Shown piece by piece: positions 58,585 to 64,000 of a stretch of DNA of 64,000 nt. The position numbers and the translations under genes were made by a program. The DNA comes from Paraphotobacterium marinum (lineage in GTDB: Bacteria; Pseudomonadota; Gammaproteobacteria; Enterobacterales; Vibrionaceae). The notes beneath the pieces are model-generated. The model saw only the letters and a list, made by a program, of their open reading frames with translations, was not told the origin of the DNA and ran no database searches. The DNA is taken from assembly GCF_002216855.1 (NCBI RefSeq), contig NZ_CP022355.1, positions 868,001 through 932,000 on the forward strand, in the 5' to 3' direction. Position 1 is the first letter of the stretch. Every line of letters starts with the position of its first letter.

Positions 58585-60708
58585 GTGAAATCAATTGTCA
58601 AATCATTTAAATACGGTAACCATACCGTCACATTAGAAACTGGGATTATAGCTCGTCAGGCAACAGCTGCTGTAATGGCAAGTATGGACGATACATCTGT
58701 TTTTGTAACTGTTGTAGGAAAAAAGGATGTTGCCGATGGTCAAGATTTTTTTCCATTAACAGTAAACTATCAAGAAAGAACTTATGCTGCAGGTAAAATT
58801 CCAGGTGGTTTTTTTAAAAGAGAAGGTAGAGCATCTGAAAATGAAACTTTGATAGCTAGACTTATCGATAGGCCATTAAGACCACTTTTTCCTAATGGCT
58901 TTTTTAATGAAGTTCAGGTTATTGCAACTGTCGTATCTGCAAATCCAAAGATTAACCCTGATATTATCACAATGATTGGTGCATCTGCTGCACTTTCTAT
59001 ATCCGGAATTCCTTTCAATGGTCCTATTGGTGCTGCGCGAGTGGCTTATATCAATGAAAAGTTTACGTTGAACCCAAATGTCGATGAATTAAAGCATAGT
59101 AAGTTAGACTTAGTGGTTTCTGGAACTGAAAGTGCGGTATTAATGGTAGAGTCTGAAGCTGATTGCTTAACAGAATCTCAAATGCTTCAGGCTGTTGTAT
59201 ATGGACATGAGCAACAGCAAATAGTGATTGATAACATTAATCAATTTGCGAATGAAGTTGCTACCCCTAAATGGGACTGGAGCGCACCAGAGTTTAACAA
59301 TGAATTATTTTCTAAAGTTAAAGAAGTTGCTGAAAGTGCTCTTACAGAGGCATATCAAATTACTGATAAAATTGCGAGATACGCAGCAATTGATCTAATT
59401 AAGAAAGATACAATTGATGCATTAGTTAATGAAGAAAATGATAATGAAGAAAATGATGTAAGAAACTTATTTTCCAAATTAGAAAAGAATATCGTTCGAA
59501 GTAGAATTATTGATGGAAAACCTCGTATTGATGGAAGAGAAAAAGACATGGTTAGGTCTTTAGACGTGAGAACTGGTGTGTTACCAAGAACACATGGTTC
59601 ATCTTTATTTACAAGAGGCGAAACTCAAGCATTGGTAACTGCTACTCTAGGTACTCAAAAAGATGCACAGTTAGTTGAAGAGTTGACAGGTGAAACGAAA
59701 GAAAATTTCTTATTACACTATAATTTTCCTCCTTATTGTGTGGGTGAGGTCGGATTTATAGGTTCGCCGAAAAGGAGAGAGATTGGCCATGGTAAATTAG
59801 CTAAACGTGGTATTGCGGCTGTTATGCCAAGTATAGAAGAGTTCCCTTATACTGTAAGAGTTGTATCAGAAATTACTGAGTCCAATGGTTCATCTTCAAT
59901 GGCTTCTGTTTGTGGTTCTTCTCTTGCTTTAATGGATGCAGGTGTTCCAATCAAGTCATCAGTCGCTGGTATAGCAATGGGCCTTGTTAAAGAAGATGAA
60001 AAGTATGTCGTCTTATCCGATATCTTAGGTGATGAAGACCATTTAGGAGATATGGACTTCAAAGTAGCTGGAACACATACAGGTATAACAGCTTTACAAA
60101 TGGATATTAAGATTGAAGGTATTACTAAAGAGATCATGGAAGTTGCTTTAAATCAAGCAAAAGGAGCGAGAACCCACATCTTAGAAACTATGGATAGAGC
60201 GATTAGTTCACCAAGAGAAGATTTATCCGATTTTGCTCCGAAAATCCATACGATTCAAATAAAACCTGAGAAAGTTAGAGATGTTATAGGAAAAGGTGGT
60301 TCAGTTATAAGAGCTTTAACGGAAGAAACCGGTACGACAATTGAACTTGAGGATGATGGAACTGTTAAAATAGCAGCATCTTCTGGTGATGCAGCTAGAG
60401 AAGCTATCGCAAGAATAGAGAACCTAACTGCAGAAGTCGAAGTTGGGAAAATTTACACTGGCAAAGTTGTAAGAATCGTTGATTTTGGTGCATTTGTTTC
60501 CGTGGTTGGAGGTAAAGAGGGCTTGGTTCACATATCTCAAATTGATCATGAAAGAGTTGAGAAAGTGCGAGATCATCTATCAGAAGGTCAGGAAGTCCAA
60601 GTTAAAGTCATCGAGATTGATCGACAAGGTAGAATAAGGTTAAGTATGAAAGAAGCTAAACCAAAGCCACCTGTCGATTCAAATGAAAGTCAAGAGTCTG
60701 AAGAGTAA
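58585..60708 (+). CDS. pnp: Polyribonucleotide nucleotidyltransferase (PNPase)
   Basis: Phosphorolytic 3'-5' exoribonuclease and degradosome component. At 707 residues it matches E. coli (711). Two RNase PH domains carry [28 protein letters not shown] and, in the second, [16 protein letters not shown] and [11 protein letters not shown]-type [16 protein letters not shown] with catalytic Asp residues. A KH domain ([12 protein letters not shown]) and an S1 domain ([26 protein letters not shown]) follow, with a short acidic tail. The start is GTG 58585, six bases after AAGGA. It has its own promoter and structured leader. Confidence 0.97.
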   Translation: MKSIVKSFKYGNHTVTLETGIIARQATAAVMASMDDTSVFVTVVGKKDVADGQDFFPLTVNYQERTYAAGKIPGGFFKREGRASENETLIARLIDRPLRPLFPNGFFNEVQVIATVVSANPKINPDIITMIGASAALSISGIPFNGPIGAARVAYINEKFTLNPNVDELKHSKLDLVVSGTESAVLMVESEADCLTESQMLQAVVYGHEQQQIVIDNINQFANEVATPKWDWSAPEFNNELFSKVKEVAESALTEAYQITDKIARYAAIDLIKKDTIDALVNEENDNEENDVRNLFSKLEKNIVRSRIIDGKPRIDGREKDMVRSLDVRTGVLPRTHGSSLFTRGETQALVTATLGTQKDAQLVEELTGETKENFLLHYNFPPYCVGEVGFIGSPKRREIGHGKLAKRGIAAVMPSIEEFPYTVRVVSEITESNGSSSMASVCGSSLALMDAGVPIKSSVAGIAMGLVKEDEKYVVLSDILGDEDHLGDMDFKVAGTHTGITALQMDIKIEGITKEIMEVALNQAKGARTHILETMDRAISSPREDLSDFAPKIHTIQIKPEKVRDVIGKGGSVIRALTEETGTTIELEDDGTVKIAASSGDAAREAIARIENLTAEVEVGKIYTGKVVRIVDFGAFVSVVGGKEGLVHISQIDHERVEKVRDHLSEGQEVQVKVIEIDRQGRIRLSMKEAKPKPPVDSNESQESEE

Positions 60709-60717
60709 ACTTGCTGT

Positions 60718-60750
60718 AATCCAAGATGGGTACTATACCCATCTTGGATT
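60718..60750. other. 15-bp perfect inverted repeat between pnp and holD
   Basis: AATCCAAGATGGGTA and its exact complement around a CTA loop, ten bases after the pnp stop and ten bases before the holD ATG. No U-tract follows on the plus strand. It is one of the strongest hairpins in the window and may protect the pnp 3' end or block the holD ribosome site. Confidence 0.7.
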
Positions 60751-60759
60751 GTAAATGTT

Positions 60760-61167
60760 ATGAACTTTATTAAAGAGCTAGATTTAATCTCTTTTGATTT
60801 GAAGTCGCCGGAGAGATTTAAAAAAAATAACCCAATAAACTTAGATAAGAAATATAAGTTTCTTTTAGTGTCTAAAAACAAACATCTTTCTCATAAAGAA
60901 GAATGTTTTGTAAAAAATTTTTTGTTTTCAATTGCAATTGATTTTGATGAAGTTTTTGTTATCTCTAAAAGGGAATTGTGGTTATTAGATCAACATCAAC
61001 TTATTATAGTATGGTACGTTGGAACTCCATCAGTCGAAATAAACGAAGTCGTTATTTTAGAATCTCCTAAAATTTCACTTTTAATGCAGTCAGCCCAATT
61101 TAAAAAAGATTTATGGAAACAATTTTGTAAAAATGCACATTACTTATCGAGCTATAATTCAAGGTGA
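60760..61167 (+). CDS. holD: DNA polymerase III psi subunit
   Basis: A 135-residue protein resembling HolD, the clamp-loader psi subunit that links chi/SSB to the tau-gamma complex. Similarity is modest but spread along the length: an N-terminal helix (FIKELDLISFDLKSPERF), the YKFLLVSKN strand, the Trp-rich ELWLLDQHQLIIVWYV segment, a LESPKISLLMQSAQFKKDLWKQFC helix and a short tail. The E. coli neighbourhood holD-rimI-prfC supports the call. It overlaps rimI by 35 bases. No clear Shine-Dalgarno is visible, and a strong hairpin ends ten bases before the ATG. Confidence 0.8.
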   Translation: MNFIKELDLISFDLKSPERFKKNNPINLDKKYKFLLVSKNKHLSHKEECFVKNFLFSIAIDFDEVFVISKRELWLLDQHQLIIVWYVGTPSVEINEVVILESPKISLLMQSAQFKKDLWKQFCKNAHYLSSYNSR

Positions 61168-61579
61168 TATTGAAGATTTATATAACATAGAATCTATATC
61201 CCAAAAATATCCTTGGTCCAAAAAATCTTTTGAAATTAGTCCATTAAATAATTTTAATTATCTTTTTCAAATTAATTATGAAATAGTTGGTTATTTTTAT
61301 GCGACCTTAATTAAAGATGAGTTATCTTTACTTAATTTCACTGTAGCTCCCAGCTTTCAGGGAAAAGGAATTGGTAATTATATGATTAAGCTTTTGACTG
61401 AAGAATGTGCTCAAAATGGAGTTCGTGAAATATGGTTAGAGGTCAGGGAATCAAATATAAAAGCAATTAATTTATACAATAAATTTGGATTTATTGAAGT
61501 TGAACAGCGTAAAAATTATTATCGAAATAATAAAGACTTTGAAGATGCTATTATTATGGTCAAATATATACATGAATGA
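61133..61579 (+). CDS. rimI: Ribosomal protein S18 N-alanine acetyltransferase RimI
   Basis: GNAT-family acetyltransferase of 148 residues (148 in E. coli) acetylating the N-terminus of S18. The acetyl-CoA loop is VAPSFQGKGIGNYMI (about 72-86). IWLEVRESNIKAINLYNKFGF with the conserved Asn/Tyr and an RKNYY near the end are typical of RimI. It starts inside the 3' end of holD (35-base overlap), as in E. coli where the genes also overlap. prfC follows 28 bp on. Confidence 0.93.
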   Translation: MHITYRAIIQGDIEDLYNIESISQKYPWSKKSFEISPLNNFNYLFQINYEIVGYFYATLIKDELSLLNFTVAPSFQGKGIGNYMIKLLTEECAQNGVREIWLEVRESNIKAINLYNKFGFIEVEQRKNYYRNNKDFEDAIIMVKYIHE

Positions 61580-61607
61580 ACAAATATTTTTAAAAAGAGA
61601 TTAATTA

Positions 61608-63194
61608 ATGTCACAAACTACAAAAGATGAAATTTTAAAAAGAAGAACTTTTGCTATTATCTCTCACCCTGATGCTGGTAAAACCACGATAACTGAAAAA
61701 GTATTGCTTCTTGGTCAGGCAATCCAATCAGCAGGAACTGTTAAAGGTAGAGGTTCTAATCAACATGCTAAATCTGACTGGATGGAAATGGAAAAAGAGA
61801 GAGGAATTTCAGTTACGACATCCGTTATGCAATTTCCTTTTAATAACTGTTTGGTAAATTTACTTGATACTCCGGGACATGAAGATTTTTCGGAGGATAC
61901 ATATCGAACTCTAACTGCTGTGGATTCTTGTTTAATGGTAATCGATTCAGCAAAAGGTGTTGAGGATAGAACAAAAAAATTGATGGAGGTTACTAGGCTC
62001 AGAGATACCCCCATTGTTACATTTATGAATAAGCTTGACCGTGACATTATTGACCCGCTGGAATTGTTAGATGATGTTGAAAATGAGTTAAATATTCACT
62101 GTGTTCCAATTACTTGGCCAATTGGTTGTGGTAAAGAGTTTAGAGGGGTATATCATTTTTCTGAAAAAAGAATCTATCTATATGAATCCGGAAGGGGAAA
62201 TAAATTACATGAGGTTCAATATATTGATGGAATTGATAACCCCAAACTAAAGGAGTTACTGGATGAACAACAAATATCAGACTTAAAAGAAGAGCTCGAA
62301 TTGGTGCAAGGGGCAACGAATGAGTTTGATAGAGAAGACTTCTTAGCTGGAAAAATTACACCAGTTTTCTTTGGTACCGCATTGGGTAATTTTGGAGTTG
62401 ACCAAATGTTGATGGGTTTAACCTCATGGGCACCAGCACCACAAGGAAGAGCAACTCTCAATAGGTTTGTTGGAAATGATGAAGAAAAATTAACTGGATT
62501 CGTCTTCAAAATTCAGGCTAATATGGATCCAAAGCACAGAGACCGAATTGCTTTTATGCGTTTAGTTTCTGGTAAATACCAAAAGGGAATGAAGTTATAT
62601 AATCCTCGTATTGAAAAAAAATTGACAATTTCTGATGCAGTGACATTTATGGCCGGTGAAAGAGAGAGAGCTGACTTTGCATACGCAGGAGATATTATAG
62701 GATTACATAATCATGGAACTATTCAAATTGGTGATACTTTTACTGAAGGAGAAAATTTGAAATTTTCTGGTATTCCTAATTTTGCACCAGAGCTTTTTAA
62801 AAGAATTAGATTAAAAGATCCGTTGAAACAAAAACAATTACTCAAAGGTTTAATTCAGCTATCAGAAGAGGGTGCAGTTCAACTATTTAGACCTTTACAA
62901 AATAATGATTTAATTGTTGGTGCTGTTGGAGTACTTCAATTTGATGTAGTAGTAGCTCGATTAAAGTCAGAATATAAAGTTTCGGCAATCTATGAAGCTA
63001 TAAATATAACAACTGCCAGATGGGTTGAATGTAATGATAAAAAAGAATTAGAAAACTTTAAACGTAAAAATCAAAATAATCTTGCTTTAGATGGAGCTGA
63101 AAACTTGACATATATTGCCCCCTCTATGGTCAATTTAAATTTGGTTAAAGATAGATTTCCGTCTATTATTTTAAAATCTACTCGAGAACATTAA
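61608..63194 (+). CDS. prfC: Peptide chain release factor 3
   Basis: Translational GTPase recycling RF1 and RF2 from the ribosome. At 528 residues it equals E. coli RF3 (529). G1 is [17 protein letters not shown]2 [13 protein letters not shown]3 [16 protein letters not shown] and G4 FMNKLDRD. Domain II and the RF3-specific C-terminal domain ([28 protein letters not shown]) are complete. It is intact while prfB in the same window carries a lesion; a working RF3 is relevant to RF2 recycling and frameshift efficiency. Confidence 0.97.
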   Translation: MSQTTKDEILKRRTFAIISHPDAGKTTITEKVLLLGQAIQSAGTVKGRGSNQHAKSDWMEMEKERGISVTTSVMQFPFNNCLVNLLDTPGHEDFSEDTYRTLTAVDSCLMVIDSAKGVEDRTKKLMEVTRLRDTPIVTFMNKLDRDIIDPLELLDDVENELNIHCVPITWPIGCGKEFRGVYHFSEKRIYLYESGRGNKLHEVQYIDGIDNPKLKELLDEQQISDLKEELELVQGATNEFDREDFLAGKITPVFFGTALGNFGVDQMLMGLTSWAPAPQGRATLNRFVGNDEEKLTGFVFKIQANMDPKHRDRIAFMRLVSGKYQKGMKLYNPRIEKKLTISDAVTFMAGERERADFAYAGDIIGLHNHGTIQIGDTFTEGENLKFSGIPNFAPELFKRIRLKDPLKQKQLLKGLIQLSEEGAVQLFRPLQNNDLIVGAVGVLQFDVVVARLKSEYKVSAIYEAINITTARWVECNDKKELENFKRKNQNNLALDGAENLTYIAPSMVNLNLVKDRFPSIILKSTREH

Positions 63195-63223
63195 ATTGTG
63201 AAACATTCGAAAAGGCTTTATTT

Positions 63224-63990
63224 TTGTTAATAGATACCCACTGTCATTTTGATTTCAAGCCTTTCTCTTTAGATTATGAAAAATACTATCATAATCTAAA
63301 ATCAGAAGGAGTTAATAAAATTATAGTTCCTTCTGTAGGCCCATCTAATTGGGATACTGTTGTATATTTAAGCAATAGATTCCCTGGTATATTATTTCAA
63401 TTAGGCATTCATCCTTGTTACGTATCTTCTCTCAGTAAACAAGACCTAGAAACTTTTGAATATTACGTTAAAAAACATATATCTAATCCTAAATTTTTCG
63501 GCATAGGTGAGATTGGTCTAGATTTTTTCAAACAAACTAATAAAACGAAACAGATAGAGTTTTTAAATTTTCAATTACATATCGCAATAAAATATTCATT
63601 AAATATTGTTTTACACTCAAGAAAAGCACATAATGATTTAGTTCAGTTATTAAAACAAAAAAAACAAAAAATTTCTGGAATAATTCATGCATTTACCGGT
63701 AGCTTACACCAAGCCCAAGAATTTATTGATTTGGGTTTAAAAATTGGTGTCGGTGGAGTGATAACATATGAAAGGGCAAAAAAAACTAGAGAAACTATTA
63801 GTTCTATACCATTGAGTTCTATAGTTTTAGAAACAGATTCTCCATTTATGCCTATTTTTGGTGAGCAGGGTAAAGCAAATACTCCAGAGAACATAAAAAA
63901 ATCTTAGATGAAATTTGTCTTTTGCGGAATGAATCTAAAGAAGAAATAACTTCTCAAATATCAAAAAATACGTTAAGTCTTATTACTTAA
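63224..63990 (+). pseudogene. yjjV: TatD-family metal-dependent hydrolase (YjjV-like), apparent -1 frameshift near the 3' end
   Basis: TIM-barrel metallohydrolase, probably a DNase. The start is TTG 63224 (LIDTHCHFDF), with no strong ribosome site. Metal ligands are seen in DTHCHFDF, GEIGLDFF, VLHSRKAH, IIHAFTGS and ETDSPFMP. The frame ends TPENIKKS at 63907. One extra A in the A7 run at 63895-63901 continues as IKKILDEICLLRNESKEE to a stop at 63990, about 255 residues, the family length (259 for E. coli YjjV). Only the C-terminal helix is affected, so even the shortened protein might be active. YjjV-like position near prfC fits gammaproteobacterial order. Confidence 0.85.
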
Positions 63991-64000
63991 TATATAGGAA

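Overview
The window is one contiguous piece of a chromosome that is very AT-rich (roughly 30% GC by eye) and densely coding. Almost every gene is a core gammaproteobacterial housekeeping gene. Gene order points to Vibrionaceae or a close relative: dacB-ompU-greA, rpsT-murJ-ribF-ileS-lspA-fkpB-ispH, rppH-TSUP-lgt-thyA, gltB-arcB-arcA-thrABC, a DUF3545 gene and MutH. Genes normally present in these neighbourhoods are missing (dsbC between xerD and recJ, ptsP after rppH). There are no insertion sequences, prophage, CRISPR arrays or toxin-antitoxin genes. This looks like a streamlined, possibly host-associated Vibrionales genome, but species and lifestyle cannot be fixed from sequence alone.

Layout. 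1-7.5 kb: 5' part of gltB, the redox two-component pair arcB/arcA, and aceK. 7.6-12.4 kb: threonine operon thrABC. 12.4-16.2 kb: ung, a DUF3545 gene, yaaA, and a Bcr/CflA exporter divergent from a PadR regulator. 16.3-24.8 kb: srmB-trmN6-fldB on the minus strand; xerD-recJ-prfB-lysS on the plus strand; mutH convergent with lysS. 24.9-29.4 kb: rppH-TSUP-lgt-thyA-nhaA convergent with rpsT. 29.5-42.1 kb: murJ-ribF-ileS-lspA-fkpB-ispH, dapB, carAB. 42.2-45 kb: dacB and the major porin ompU. 45-63.9 kb: greA, yhbY, rlmE-ftsH-folP-glmM-secG, tRNA-Leu(GAG), initiator tRNA-fMet, rimP-nusA-infB-rbfA-truB-rpsO-pnp, holD-rimI-prfC and a tatD-family gene.

The most unusual signal is a recurring lesion. 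Eight otherwise well-conserved genes (arcB at its start, thrC, srmB, prfB, murJ, carA, dacB at its start, tatD) are each one nucleotide short in a homopolymer, and adding one base restores a family-typical protein every time. Seven of the eight runs are A on the coding strand. All four A7 cases have the same codon phase, xxA AAA AAA, a classic -1 slippery heptamer, and dacB carries T TTT TTA. The simplest explanation is homopolymer under-calling in the assembly. Transcriptional slippage or -1 ribosomal frameshifting, as proposed for AT-rich symbionts, is the biologically interesting alternative. prfB combines this lesion with its canonical programmed +1 site.

Other points worth a look: a ten-copy 24-bp repeat in infB, a 17-bp palindrome at the carA promoter, a dyad-rich ompU leader, several strong intergenic hairpins without U-tracts, and tandem terminators between tRNA-fMet and rimP. 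I did not find a convincing novel multi-gene system.
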